A stretch of 64,000 bases of DNA from Streptomyces sp. TP-A0356 (GTDB taxonomy: Bacteria > Actinomycetota > Actinomycetes > Streptomycetales > Streptomycetaceae), in contig NZ_BBZJ01000020.1 of NCBI RefSeq assembly GCF_001417775.1, positions 186,001 to 250,000 on the forward strand, read 5' to 3'. A program made the translations under genes and the position numbers. Below the pieces are notes generated by a model. The model was not told the origin of the DNA. It saw only the letters and a list, made by a program, of their open reading frames with translations, and did no database searches. This document shows, piece by piece, positions 26,895 through 35,153 of this stretch (positions are counted from its first letter, which is position 1; the number at the start of each line of letters is the position of its first letter).

Positions 26895-27185
26895 CGTCGG
26901 TGCTCCCTCGGCTGGTGCGGATCCGTTCTCCCTACGACGGTCGCCGCAGCCCTCCTCGACTGCCTCGGCCTGGCAGGTCGAGGCGCGCCGTCGCGCTGGA
27001 CCTGCCGGGACGAACGGCCGGACGGAACTGACGAACCGGCCGGAGGCGGGCTGGCGAGCGGGTACCTCGAACCCCACCTCAGGGCGCTGCGAGGACGGGG
27101 CCTCGCTGCTCGTGGCGTGAGGCACTCCTACCCGGCCGGCTGATCACGGGATGCGGGCCGTTGCGCGGCGGGTGACGCTGGGGGC

Positions 27186-27404
27186 ATGGCCGAGCCCAAG
27201 GTGATCGTTTCGCCGCCGCTACCGAAAGGCGGCCGACAGGTGCTTGTGGGGGACGAGGTCCTCGGCACCGCTTACTCCCTCCATGAGCTGACTGTGTACC
27301 TGCAGCGGGCTGGCCTGGAGGGCGTGGATGAGCTGGATGTGGCCATGTCGCCGCTGATCGAGTGGCATGGGGGCGGGCCCGAAGTGTGGCCGGCGACGGA
27401 ATGA
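27186..27404 (+). CDS. Small hypothetical protein
   Basis: 72 aa starting at ATG 27186. MAEPKVIVSPPLPKGGRQVLVGDEVLGTAYSLHELTVYLQRAGL looks like a compact alpha/beta fold with no cysteine clusters or membrane segment. Codon bias (GC third position) supports coding. No function is recognised. The following 278 nt to csp show nothing convincing. Confidence 0.65.
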   Translation: MAEPKVIVSPPLPKGGRQVLVGDEVLGTAYSLHELTVYLQRAGLEGVDELDVAMSPLIEWHGGGPEVWPATE

Positions 27405-27682
27405 CGCGAACCGCACTCCCCTGACGGCACCCCGCGATGGGGCGGGTCCTTGTGCCCGAGTCGGGAAGTTCCTCCCGGCGAGTGCGCATCGCGAGCTTGG
27501 CGAGGCGATCGGCGAGCTTGCCGACGCCGCACGCGCCTACGGCGGCCGCCCGTCTCGGCGGGCACTGCCTGGGTAGCCACAGCACAACGCCCCGCCACCC
27601 AGACCGCACAAGGCTGGGGGCGAGGCGATGGCCGACGCACACCCGGCCGGTGGATGCACTGGCCGGGGCTTCTTGTGCGTTG

Positions 27683-27886
27683 TCAGGCGGGCCGGATGTG
27701 CTCCGCCTGGGGGCCCTTCTGGCCCTGCGTGATGTCGAATGTCACCTTCTGGCCTTCCTGCAACTCCCGGAAGCCCTGGGCGTCGATGTTCGAGTAGTGG
27801 GCGAAGACGTCGGGGCCGCCGCCGTCCTGCTCGATGAAGCCGAAGCCCTTTTCCGCGTTGAACCACTTCACAGTGCCTGTAGCCAT
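27683..27886 (-). CDS. csp: Cold-shock protein (CspA family)
   Basis: 67 aa with both RNA-binding motifs, KGFGFIEQ and DVFAHYS, in MATGTVKWFNAEKGFGFI...; an OB-fold nucleic-acid chaperone. A strong AAGGAG ribosome-binding site precedes the ATG at 27886. About 100 nt upstream on the same strand lies a hairpin followed by a T-run, which might be an upstream terminator or a leader attenuator. Confidence 0.97.
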   Translation of the reverse strand: MATGTVKWFNAEKGFGFIEQDGGGPDVFAHYSNIDAQGFRELQEGQKVTFDITQGQKGPQAEHIRPA

Positions 27887-27982
27887 GTGCCTGTCTCCTT
27901 CGAGGGGACTTGTGCCGGACCGCGCACCGTGCGGGATCCGGAGGTGAGCGCCCTGGTCCGGAGAGGCGTTGAACAGCAAAAA

Positions 27983-28006
27983 CGCCCGTGACTGCGATCA
28001 CGGGCG
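27983..28006 (-). terminator. Canonical intrinsic terminator reading leftward, upstream of csp
   Basis: A 9-bp perfect stem (27983-27991 with 27998-28006, 6-nt loop) is followed on the minus strand by TTTTTG. It may terminate leftward transcription from the permease (stop at 28573) or act inside the csp leader, since it lies 97-120 nt upstream of the csp ATG. Confidence 0.8.
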
Positions 28007-28140
28007 AACGGGACTTCGGAACCACGACTGCTGATCACGACGCTACACCGACTGGTGACTCTCGACCACTGGAACACGGAGTTGGCCTCGCAGGCTGCGT
28101 TCGCCACCACTCAGATCCCGAGGCCGGCGAAGGCAGGAGC

Positions 28141-28545
28141 AGGCGCAGCAGGCTCGTCATCCCGCACCCGGATGCGGTGAAGGCGCTCATCGAGGCTGCG
28201 CCGGCCCGTTACCAAGCGCTCGTGCGGCTCGCCGCTCGAGCGGCCTACGGCAGGGGGAGTATTTCTGCCTCCCAGGACGGCGTCGACGCCGAGCGGGCCG
28301 TCGTCGAGGCGAGCCGGCAGTTGCTGACGCCCGACAAGGGCCCGCAGTACATCGGCCCATCGAAGACCGCCGAGAGCTACTGGGAAGTCCCCTCGGCTCC
28401 GTCCGCGCCGGCGGCGGTCGAGGAGCACAAGCGGGAGTTTCCCGTGGTGGGCGTGCACCGCTGGACAAGTACACGGGCCCCTGGCCCACCGCCGAGGACA
28501 CCACGGCGGCGGCCATCGAATCGGCACTCGGCACAGCGACCGACG
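28141..28545 (+). pseudogene. Remnant of a tyrosine recombinase (phage/ICE integrase)
   Basis: In one frame, 28141-28443 reads LVIPHPDAVKALIEAAPARYQALVRLAA ... VVEASRQLLTPDKGP ... PSKTAESYWEVPSAP. This follows the start of the catalytic domain of actinobacterial integrases (usual forms: EALIEAAPxRYRALVxLAAGTGLR, VxVxRQLxT, PKTxASxRxVPLP). From 28461, in another frame, LDKYTGPWPTAEDTTAAAIESALG matches the usual C-terminal tail (YGHLWPDxEDRTRxAxxxxLG). The N-terminal domain and the HxxR/tyrosine region are missing, and the GLRxGE motif is corrupted. It is a dead integrase with an internal deletion and frameshift, and no att site or tRNA is seen. Confidence 0.7.
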
Positions 28546-28572
28546 CCGCCGCGGATGTGACGGCCGGGGCGA

Positions 28573-30132
28573 TCAGGCTGACTCTGCAGCGACTCCCGAA
28601 GGTAGCCCTTCCGGAGCAGTGTGCCCCCGTTGTGCCCTCGCAGCCCGGTACAGCCAGCCTCCAAGTACCGTGACCAGCAAGAACTCCAGCGTGAACCACT
28701 GGAAGTACCAGTGCCCGCCCGTCGGGTCGTACACCGCCGCGCGGGGCCAGGCCAGGTTGACGGTCATGAGGAGGCCGTAGAGGAGGGCGAGCGCGTTGAC
28801 CGGGGCGCCCCAGCGGCCCAGGGAGAAGAGCGGTGCGCCCGTCTCGTCCGTGCCTCCGGCGGGGAACTCGCCGCGCAGGCGCCGTACCAGCAGGGGTCCC
28901 GTCACCATCGCGTACGCCAGGTACAGCATCACGATGCAGGTGGTGCCGATGGCCAGGAAGGCGTCCGGGGACGCGAAGTTGAGCAGCAGCAGGGCCGCGG
29001 CGAGGACGCCCACCACCAGGGCCGGGGCGGTCGGCATGCCTGTGCGCGGGTTGACGCGGGCGAGTCGCCGCGCGAACGGCAGTTGCCCGTCGCGGGCCAT
29101 GGAGAACAGCATCCGGCAGGCCGCCGTCTGGATCGCGAGGGTCGCCACCGCGATCGCCACCACCACGTCGGCGAGCAGCACCCGGCCGACACCGTCGCCG
29201 AGGCTGCTGGTCAGGACGTAGCTCAGGCCGTCGGTGCCGAGGTGGCCGTCCGTCAGGCTGGGCGCGGCCAGGATCCCGCCGAGGATGATCAGCCCGCCGA
29301 GCAGGCCCGCCGCGCCGAGGGCGGTGAGGATCGTGCGCGGTGCGGTGCGGCGCGGGTTGTGGGTCTCCTCGCTCATCTCCCCGGCGCTGTCGAAGCCGAT
29401 CATCACGTACGCCGCCGTGAACGAGCCCACGAGCAGCGCGCCGAACAGGCCGCCCGTGCCGGAGCCGGTGTGGAAGGTGATGCCGGGGGAGCGCTCGGAG
29501 TGGGTGAGCAGCAGCACGGCGATCAGGCAGGCGCCGATGATCTCGGCGGTGACACCCACCCGGTTGATCGCGGACATCACGCGGTTGTCGAGGACGTTCA
29601 CGACCGTGGTGAGCACCAGCAGGATCACGCCGAGGACCGCCGCGTTCGCGGCACCCGTCGCGGAGGTGGGTGACGGGTCGCCGCCGACCAGCTGGAAGCC
29701 CGACCAGAGCGGCGGCATGACCATCTGCAGGGCGAGCGCCGCCGCCGCGACCACCACGATCTGCCCGATCACCATGATCCAGCCGGCGAACCAGCCGAAG
29801 GCGACGTTCGACAGCCGCGAGGACCACTGGTAGATGGCGCCCGAGAGCGGATAGCGCGCGGCCAGCTCCGCGAAGCACGCGGCCACCAGCAACTGGCCCA
29901 CCAGCACCACGGGCCAGGTCCAGAAGAAGACCGGGCCTCCGAAGGCGTACCCGAACGCGAAGAACTGGAAGACGGTCGTCAGCACGGAGATGAAGGAGAA
30001 CCCGGCCGCGAAGGACGCGTACCGGCCCAGGCTGCGGTGCAGTTCCTGGCGGTAGCCGAACTCCGCGAGGTCGGCGGCCCCCTCGGGCCGTGGCGGGTCG
30101 GGGCGGATGTCGGCGGGGGCGGTGCTCGTCAT
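28573..30132 (-). CDS. APC-superfamily amino acid/polyamine-type permease
   Basis: 519 aa with about twelve membrane helices. The N-terminal FGYRQELHRSLGRYASFAAGFSFISVLTTVFQ and the GFDSAGEMSEETHNPRRTAPRTI segment are typical of the APC amino-acid/GABA/choline permease group. The ATG at 30132 fits the family start. Two near-copies of the palindrome found before the DUF1989/carboxylase operon lie 34-73 nt upstream, suggesting that it imports guanidine, urea or a related nitrogen compound. The substrate itself cannot be read. The integrase remnant abuts its 3' end. Confidence 0.9.
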   Translation of the reverse strand: MTSTAPADIRPDPPRPEGAADLAEFGYRQELHRSLGRYASFAAGFSFISVLTTVFQFFAFGYAFGGPVFFWTWPVVLVGQLLVAACFAELAARYPLSGAIYQWSSRLSNVAFGWFAGWIMVIGQIVVVAAAALALQMVMPPLWSGFQLVGGDPSPTSATGAANAAVLGVILLVLTTVVNVLDNRVMSAINRVGVTAEIIGACLIAVLLLTHSERSPGITFHTGSGTGGLFGALLVGSFTAAYVMIGFDSAGEMSEETHNPRRTAPRTILTALGAAGLLGGLIILGGILAAPSLTDGHLGTDGLSYVLTSSLGDGVGRVLLADVVVAIAVATLAIQTAACRMLFSMARDGQLPFARRLARVNPRTGMPTAPALVVGVLAAALLLLNFASPDAFLAIGTTCIVMLYLAYAMVTGPLLVRRLRGEFPAGGTDETGAPLFSLGRWGAPVNALALLYGLLMTVNLAWPRAAVYDPTGGHWYFQWFTLEFLLVTVLGGWLYRAARAQRGHTAPEGLPSGVAAESA

Positions 30133-30165
30133 GGCGCAACCTGCTTTCGCACTGCGGCGCGAGAG

Positions 30166-30185
30166 TTCCTGTCGGGCGACAGAAA
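30166..30185. promoter_or_regulatory. Permease operator 1 (18/20 match to 19533-19552)
   Basis: TTCCTGTCGG followed by GCGACAGAAA. It differs from the perfect palindrome at 19533-19552 at only two positions. It lies 34 nt upstream of the permease ATG, where bound repressor would block transcription. Confidence 0.75.
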
Positions 30186-30205
30186 TGCCTGTCGGGCGAC
30201 CGAAC
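30186..30205. promoter_or_regulatory. Permease operator 2, tandem weaker copy
   Basis: TGCCTGTCGG followed by GCGACCGAAC, 15 of 20 positions as in the 19533 palindrome. It directly abuts operator 1, so the centres are 20 bp apart (two helical turns), allowing two dimers on one face of the DNA. Confidence 0.6.
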
Positions 30206-30370
30206 GTAGGGAGGCCCTGTTTCGCCGGCGTCACACGGCCGTGTCCGGTGCGGGCCCAACTCCTCACGGCCTTGTGGATCCGTCGCAGACGCGATACATC
30301 GTGTCTATTGACGGGCATCGGGAGCTCGCGATATGTTCGGCACCGGATATTCGGAAGCGAGGTGATCGTC

Positions 30371-31018
30371 GTGGCGATGAAGCGCCGCAAGCTCGGCAAC
30401 CCCCTGGCGCTCGCCGTGATGGCGACCCTCTGTCAGAAGCCGATGCATCCGTACGAGATCGCCCAGACCCTGCGCCGTCAGGGCAAGGACATCAGCACGA
30501 AGATCAACTACGGTTCGCTCTACACCGTCGTGCAGAACCTGGAGAAGCACGGCTTCGTGGAGGTCACCGAGGTCGAGCGGCAGGGCAACCGTCCCGAGCG
30601 CACGATCTACGGGCTCACCGACGCCGGGCGCCAGGAGATGACCGAGTGGATCTCCGACCTGATGGCCGTCCCGGTCAAGGAGTTCCCGATCTTCGAAACG
30701 GCTCTCTCGCTGATGGGGGTGCTGCATCCCGACGAGGTCGTGCGGCTGCTCGAGGAGCGGCTGAAGAACCTGGAGGTGCAGGCGGCGAGCGCGCGGGGGG
30801 CGCTGGAGAAGCTGTACGAGACGCTCCCGCGGCTCTTCCTGGTGGAGGCCGAGTACCAGCTGCACATGGTCGAGGCGCAGGCGCAGTGGGTGCGCGGCTT
30901 CCTGGAGGAGATCGAGAAGGGCTCCCTGCCCGGCGTCGACGGATGGCGGCGGTTCCATGACACGGGGGAGATGCCCCCCGAGTTCCAGGACTGGGAGGCG
31001 CCCGACACCGAGACGTGA
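30371..31018 (+). CDS. PadR-family transcriptional regulator
   Basis: 215 aa. The PadR winged helix (KLGNPLALAVMATLCQKPMHPYEIAQTLRRQGKDISTKINYGSLYTVVQNLEKHGFV...) is followed by a C-terminal helical dimerisation domain (VIR4 type). The GTG at 30371 lies 8 nt after GAGG; the ATG at 30377 is the alternative. The near-palindrome GATAC-ATC-GTGTC (30293-30305) in its promoter could be an autoregulatory site. It probably controls the adjacent ABC-2 exporter, the usual arrangement for PadR. Confidence 0.92.
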   Translation: MAMKRRKLGNPLALAVMATLCQKPMHPYEIAQTLRRQGKDISTKINYGSLYTVVQNLEKHGFVEVTEVERQGNRPERTIYGLTDAGRQEMTEWISDLMAVPVKEFPIFETALSLMGVLHPDEVVRLLEERLKNLEVQAASARGALEKLYETLPRLFLVEAEYQLHMVEAQAQWVRGFLEEIEKGSLPGVDGWRRFHDTGEMPPEFQDWEAPDTET

Positions 31019-31020
31019 AC

Positions 31021-31060
31021 AGACCCTGGCCGGGCTGTTGCAGCAGCCCTGCCAGGGTCT
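31021..31060 (+). terminator. Terminator after PadR gene
   Basis: A 10-bp perfect outer stem (31021-31030 with 31051-31060) and an inner GGGCT/AGCCC stem (31032-31036 with 31045-31049) directly follow the stop codon. The exporter genes therefore probably use their own promoter. Confidence 0.8.
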
Positions 31061-31234
31061 CGAACCCCGAGCTGAATCCGCCGTGAGGCACATCCAGGCG
31101 ATCGAGATACGGCACACCCAGGATAGCCCGGCGCTCTTCACGCGGATCAGTCGTCAATCCGCTCATCCGGAGGACGGTCCCGTCCGCATACCGCGGACCG
31201 GCCGTCGTCCGCTGTCCACAGGAGAGCAGTAGTC

Positions 31235-32248
31235 ATGACCACCCGTGCGCCCGCGGTCGAGGCGCGTCAGCTGATCAAGACCTATCCGGGAGACGTCACC
31301 GCCCTCAGCGGTATGGACGTCACCGTCGAACAGGGCACCGTCTTCGGCCTGCTGGGGCCGAACGGCGCCGGCAAGTCCACCACCGTCAAGATCCTCACCA
31401 CCCTGGCCCGCCCGGACTCCGGCACCGCCGCCGTCGCGGGCCACGACGTGCTGCGGCACCCCGACCTGGTGCGCCGCGCGATCGGTGTCGTCGCCCAGAG
31501 CTCCGGCGCCGACCCGGTCGCTACGGGCCGCGAGAACCTCCAGCTCCAGGCCAGGCTCCACGGGTTGAGGGGATCCTCGCTCAACGCCCGCGTCGACGAG
31601 CTGCTGGAGCGCTTCGACCTCGCCGACGCCGCCGGGCGCCAGGTCAAGGGCTACTCGGGCGGCATGCGGCGCCGCCTGGACGTGGCGCTCGGTCTCGTCC
31701 ACCGCCCCGAGGTGCTCTTCCTCGACGAGCCCACCACCGGGCTGGACCCGGAGGCACGCACCGCGATGTGGGACGAGATCGCCCGCCTCGCCGGCGACGA
31801 GGGCCTGACCATCCTGCTCACCACGCACCACCTCGAAGAGGCCGACCGGCTCGCCGAGCGCATCGCGATCGTCGACCGCGGCCGCGTCGTGGTGGAGGGC
31901 ACACCGGACGCCCTGAAGGGCGAACTGCGGGGCGACGCCGTCCATATGGAGCTGCGCGAGACGGTCGGCGAGGCCGGACGCACGCTGCTGCGGGGCGCCC
32001 TCGGTTCGCTGCCGGGCGTGCACGAGGTGCTGTTCGACGGGCGCCGCGTCAGCGTCCGTGCCGACGACGGGGCGGCCGCCATGCCCGCGTTGCTCGGAGC
32101 ACTGGAGCGCGCCGGGGTCGCGGTCGCCACCGCGACCGTCGCCCGTCCCTCGCTCGACGACGTCTACCTCCGTTACGCGGGCCGTCGTTACTCCGAGGTC
32201 GAAGCCGAGAGCGTCGACGGCCTCGTCCTCGCCGGAGGTGTGCGATGA
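31235..32248 (+). CDS. ABC-2 exporter ATPase (DrrA-like)
   Basis: 337 aa with Walker A GPNGAGKST, signature YSGGMRRRLD, Walker B LFLDEPTTGLD, and the DrrA-type C-terminal extension ending VARPSLDDVYLRYAGRRYSE. It powers export by the membrane partner encoded immediately downstream (ATGA overlap). Such pairs often give resistance to drugs or export a metabolite; the substrate is unknown. The start ATG has AGGAGAGC upstream. Confidence 0.95.
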   Translation: MTTRAPAVEARQLIKTYPGDVTALSGMDVTVEQGTVFGLLGPNGAGKSTTVKILTTLARPDSGTAAVAGHDVLRHPDLVRRAIGVVAQSSGADPVATGRENLQLQARLHGLRGSSLNARVDELLERFDLADAAGRQVKGYSGGMRRRLDVALGLVHRPEVLFLDEPTTGLDPEARTAMWDEIARLAGDEGLTILLTTHHLEEADRLAERIAIVDRGRVVVEGTPDALKGELRGDAVHMELRETVGEAGRTLLRGALGSLPGVHEVLFDGRRVSVRADDGAAAMPALLGALERAGVAVATATVARPSLDDVYLRYAGRRYSEVEAESVDGLVLAGGVR

Positions 32249-33021
32249 GCAGTGCCGTCTCCCAGACCTGGTACATGACCCAGCGTCAGCTCGTGGTCTT
32301 CGCCCGGCAGCCCGCGTACGCGATCATCACCCTGATCCAGCCGGTGATCTGGCTGTTCCTCTTCGGCAACCTCTTCAAGAAGGTCGTCGAACTGGGCGGC
32401 TTCGGGACGACCTCCTATCTGGACTACCTCGTGCCGGGCGTGGTCGTGATGAGCGCGCTCAGCTCCAACATGTGGGCGGGCATGAGTACGCTCGACGAGA
32501 TCCAACGGGGCACGCTCAACCGCTTCCTGACCACCCCGGTGAGCCGGGCGGCGCTGATGAACGGCAACGTCGTCAACAACGCCCTGATCACGGCCCTGCA
32601 GTCGCTGATCATCGTGCTGCTCGGCCTGCTGGGTGGCGCGGACTACCCCGGCGGGGTCGGAGGTGTCGCGGTCCTGATCATCGCCGCGGTGCTGCTCGGC
32701 ACCGTCTTCGGGGCGCTGTCCAACGCGCTGGGCATGCTGGTGCGGGAGCGGGAGTCGATCATCGGGATCAACACCTTCCTGCTGCTCCCGCTGACGTTCC
32801 TGTCCTCGGCCTTCATGGCGCCGTCCCAGATGCCCTCGTGGATGCGGCACATCGCCGACTTCAACCCGCTCAACTGGGCGATGACCGCGGGCCGTTCGGC
32901 GATGTCCGGGCATCCCGACTGGGGCGTGGTGGCCGGCCGGGGTGGTGCGCTGCTGGCGCTGGCGGTCGTCGCGGTGTGGCTGTCGATCCGGACGTTCCGC
33001 TCGTACCAGCGGTCGGTGTGA
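32245..33021 (+). CDS. ABC-2 type exporter permease (DrrB-like)
   Basis: 258 aa with six membrane segments and the ABC-2 landmarks QPVIWLFLFGNLF and the FNPLNWAMTAGR segment near the end. It overlaps the ATPase gene by 4 nt and forms the exporter with it. Confidence 0.94.
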   Translation: MSSAVSQTWYMTQRQLVVFARQPAYAIITLIQPVIWLFLFGNLFKKVVELGGFGTTSYLDYLVPGVVVMSALSSNMWAGMSTLDEIQRGTLNRFLTTPVSRAALMNGNVVNNALITALQSLIIVLLGLLGGADYPGGVGGVAVLIIAAVLLGTVFGALSNALGMLVRERESIIGINTFLLLPLTFLSSAFMAPSQMPSWMRHIADFNPLNWAMTAGRSAMSGHPDWGVVAGRGGALLALAVVAVWLSIRTFRSYQRSV

Positions 33022-33035
33022 CCTCCACACGGCGA

Positions 33036-33064
33036 AGCGGCGGCACCTCGGCGGTGCCGCCGCT
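33036..33064. terminator. Shared terminator between convergent genes
   Basis: A 12-bp perfect stem (33036-33047 with 33053-33064, TCGGC loop) between the exporter permease and the convergent siderophore-interacting protein gene. Confidence 0.8.
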
Positions 33065-33083
33065 CCCGGCGTCCTAGGGGGTC

Positions 33084-33926
33084 CTAGGCGGCGCTCGCGC
33101 CCTCCTGCTCGGCCTCGATGCGCGCGTTCCATTCCCGCTTCGACGCCTGCCAGCCGTCCTCGTTGTGGCCGAGGCGCCAGTAGCCGGAGATCGAGATGTC
33201 CTCGCGCGGGACCTGGTGTTCGACGCGCAGCATCCGGCGCAGCTCCTTCACGAAGCCGGCCTCGCCGTGGACGAAGGCGTGCATCCGGCCCTCCGGGAAC
33301 GGGAGCGATCGCACGGCCTCGACCAGTGCCTGGCCGATCGGCCGGTCCCCGCGGTGCAGCCAGACCACCTCGACATCGGAGTCGATCTTCTGCTCCTCCT
33401 CGGGCCCCGCGACCTCCACGAAGGCGTGGGCCCGGGCGCCGTCGGGCAACGCCTCCAGCGCGGCGGCGATCGCGGGCAGCGCGCTCTCGTCACCGGCGAG
33501 CAGATGCCAGTCGGCGCTCGCGTCCGGGGCGTAGGCGCCGCCAGGACCCATGAAGCGCACGGTCTCGCCCGGCTGGACGCGCACCGCCCACGGTCCGGCC
33601 AGGCCCTCGTCGCCGTGGATCACGAAGTCCAGTGTCAGCTCGCGGTGTTCGGGATCCCAGGCACGCACGGTGTACGTCCGCGTCACCGGCCACTGGTCGC
33701 GCGGGAACTCCTCACGGATCCGCTGCATGTCGAAGGGCTCGGGATAGGTGACGCCCTCGGGCGAGAAGAGCAGTTTCACATAGTGGTCGGTGCAGGTGCC
33801 CATCATGAAGTCGGCCAGACCCTCGCCGCCCAGTACCACGCGCTGCATGTGCGGAGTCAGCCGCTCCGTGCGGATGACCTGCGCCGAGTGGGTCTTGCGA
33901 GCCCTGCCTTCCGGGCGCTCTGCCAT
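33084..33926 (-). CDS. Siderophore-interacting protein (ferric-siderophore reductase, FAD-binding)
   Basis: 280 aa of the SIP/ViuB family. The N-terminal FAD-binding barrel carries RTYTVRAWDPEHRELTLDFVIHG and GPWAVRVQPGETVRFMGPGG. The C-terminal NAD(P)H domain carries LLAGDESALPAIAAALEALP, with the closing ISGYWRLGHNEDGW motif. It reduces Fe(III)-siderophores in the cytosol to release iron. A 16-bp iron box 24 nt upstream of the ATG indicates repression by an IdeR/DmdR-type regulator in iron sufficiency. Confidence 0.95.
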   Translation of the reverse strand: MAERPEGRARKTHSAQVIRTERLTPHMQRVVLGGEGLADFMMGTCTDHYVKLLFSPEGVTYPEPFDMQRIREEFPRDQWPVTRTYTVRAWDPEHRELTLDFVIHGDEGLAGPWAVRVQPGETVRFMGPGGAYAPDASADWHLLAGDESALPAIAAALEALPDGARAHAFVEVAGPEEEQKIDSDVEVVWLHRGDRPIGQALVEAVRSLPFPEGRMHAFVHGEAGFVKELRRMLRVEHQVPREDISISGYWRLGHNEDGWQASKREWNARIEAEQEGASAA

Positions 33927-33949
33927 GACGGCCTCCCCAGTTCCCCTTG

Positions 33950-33965
33950 CTTAGGTTTACCTAAG
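33950..33965. promoter_or_regulatory. Iron box (IdeR/DmdR1-type)
   Basis: CTTAGGT-TT-ACCTAAG, followed by TTAGC, closely matches the actinobacterial iron-box consensus (TTAGGTTAGGCTAACCTAA). It sits directly upstream of the siderophore-interacting protein gene, in DNA much more AT-rich than its surroundings. Confidence 0.85.
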
Positions 33966-34029
33966 TTAGCATCTCCTGCCCGTTGACACCTCTCCCATGA
34001 AGAGTTCATGACCACGCCTGACCGGAATG

Positions 34030-34962
34030 TCACATCCGCAGGGTGGTGAGCAGTCGCTGCAGGGATCCGCCCAGTCCCCAGCGGGCCGCCAGGTCCTCCA
34101 GAGCCGCCGGGTCGCGCGGCGCGCGGGGCAGCGTGGTGTCCACCTCCGGCAGCGGTACGTCGTCGGCGACCCGTACGACCTTGGGCGCGAGTGCCACGTA
34201 CGGCCGTGCCTCGTCGAGCCTCCTGCGCTGCGCCGGCGAGAGCTTCGCGCTGGGGTCGTCGACCGCGGCCATGATCCCCGCCAGGTCCCCGAACTCGGCG
34301 AGCAGCTTCGCGGCCGTCTTCTCGCCGATGCCCGAAACCCCCGGCAGCCCGTCGCTCGGGTCACCGCGCAGCAGGGCCAGATCCGCGTAACCCGGGCCGT
34401 CGACGCCGTACTTCTCGCGCAGGAACGCCTCGTCGGTGAGCTGAAGCGAGCCGACGCCCTTGAGTGGATACAGCACCCGCACCCCGCGCGCGTCGTCGAC
34501 CAGCTGGTACAGGTCGCGGTCGCCGGTGACGATGTCGACCGGGCCCTTCGCGCGCGCCGTGAACGTGCCGATCACGTCGTCGGCCTCGTACCCCGCCACT
34601 CCCACACGCGCGATGCCCAGCGCGTCCAGGACGTCCTCGATGACCGGCACCTGGGGGGAGAGCGTGTCCGGTACCGCCTCCTCGTCCGGGCCCGCCTCGT
34701 GCTCCTCGGCCACACGGTGGGCCTTGTAGGAGGGGATCAGCTGGACGCGCCAGTGCGGGCGCCAGTCCGCGTCCATGCAGGCGACCAGGTCGTCCGGGTG
34801 GTGGTCCCGGACCAGGCGGTCGATGAATTCGAGCAGCCCCCGTACGGCGTTCACGGGCGTGCCGTCCGGGGCCTTCACCGAATCCGGGACGCCGAAGTAG
34901 GCGCGGAAGTAGAGCGAGGCGGTGTCGAGGAGCATCAGGCGTCGGGTCACCTTCCGCATCAT
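34030..34962 (-). CDS. 5'-3' exonuclease (DNA polymerase I exonuclease-like, FEN superfamily)
   Basis: 310 aa, stand-alone PIN/FEN nuclease: MLLDTASLYFRAYFG, ACMDADWRPHWR, VAGYEADDVIGT, DIVTGDRDLYQLVDD, then the helix-hairpin-helix LRGDPSDGLPGVSGIGEKTAAKLL. The acidic metal ligands (D in LLD, EADD, GDRD, GDPSD) are all present. It probably removes RNA primers or flaps as a backup to Pol I. Consecutive ATGs at 34962 and 34959 are both possible starts; MLLD (34935) is a shorter alternative. Confidence 0.92.
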   Translation of the reverse strand: MMRKVTRRLMLLDTASLYFRAYFGVPDSVKAPDGTPVNAVRGLLEFIDRLVRDHHPDDLVACMDADWRPHWRVQLIPSYKAHRVAEEHEAGPDEEAVPDTLSPQVPVIEDVLDALGIARVGVAGYEADDVIGTFTARAKGPVDIVTGDRDLYQLVDDARGVRVLYPLKGVGSLQLTDEAFLREKYGVDGPGYADLALLRGDPSDGLPGVSGIGEKTAAKLLAEFGDLAGIMAAVDDPSAKLSPAQRRRLDEARPYVALAPKVVRVADDVPLPEVDTTLPRAPRDPAALEDLAARWGLGGSLQRLLTTLRM

Positions 34963-35051
34963 GCCGCACGGCACCGACAGCGACCCGCCGGCGCCGGGCG
35001 GACGCCCCTCGCGTAGCACCCGTGAACGACTTGTGAAGCGCGGAACTCCTG

Positions 35052-35070
35052 CGTTTGCCCTGGGCAAACG
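35052..35070. promoter_or_regulatory. Perfect inverted repeat upstream of osmoprotectant importer
   Basis: CGTTTGCC-CTG-GGCAAACG, 84-102 nt upstream of the ATPase GTG. Near 35110 the words GGTTGCAAGTTCAACGGTTTGC repeat part of it. It is a plausible operator for osmotic or substrate control of the two-gene importer operon; the regulator is not known. Confidence 0.55.
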
Positions 35071-35153
35071 GGGGCAGGCGCGCCTCGGAGCGATGCTGGT
35101 TGCAAGTTCAACGGTTTGCGGCGGCTCGGAGGCTTAGAGAACGAGAGGTACCT

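Noticed and set aside
27405..27682. Possible small genes between the 72-aa protein and csp
   Set aside because: Reading frames are Arg-rich with no ribosome-binding site and no recognisable family.
30293..30305. GATAC-ATC-GTGTC as a definite PadR operator
   Set aside because: Short, one mismatch between arms, and not close to the known PadR consensus; kept only as a remark in the PadR entry.
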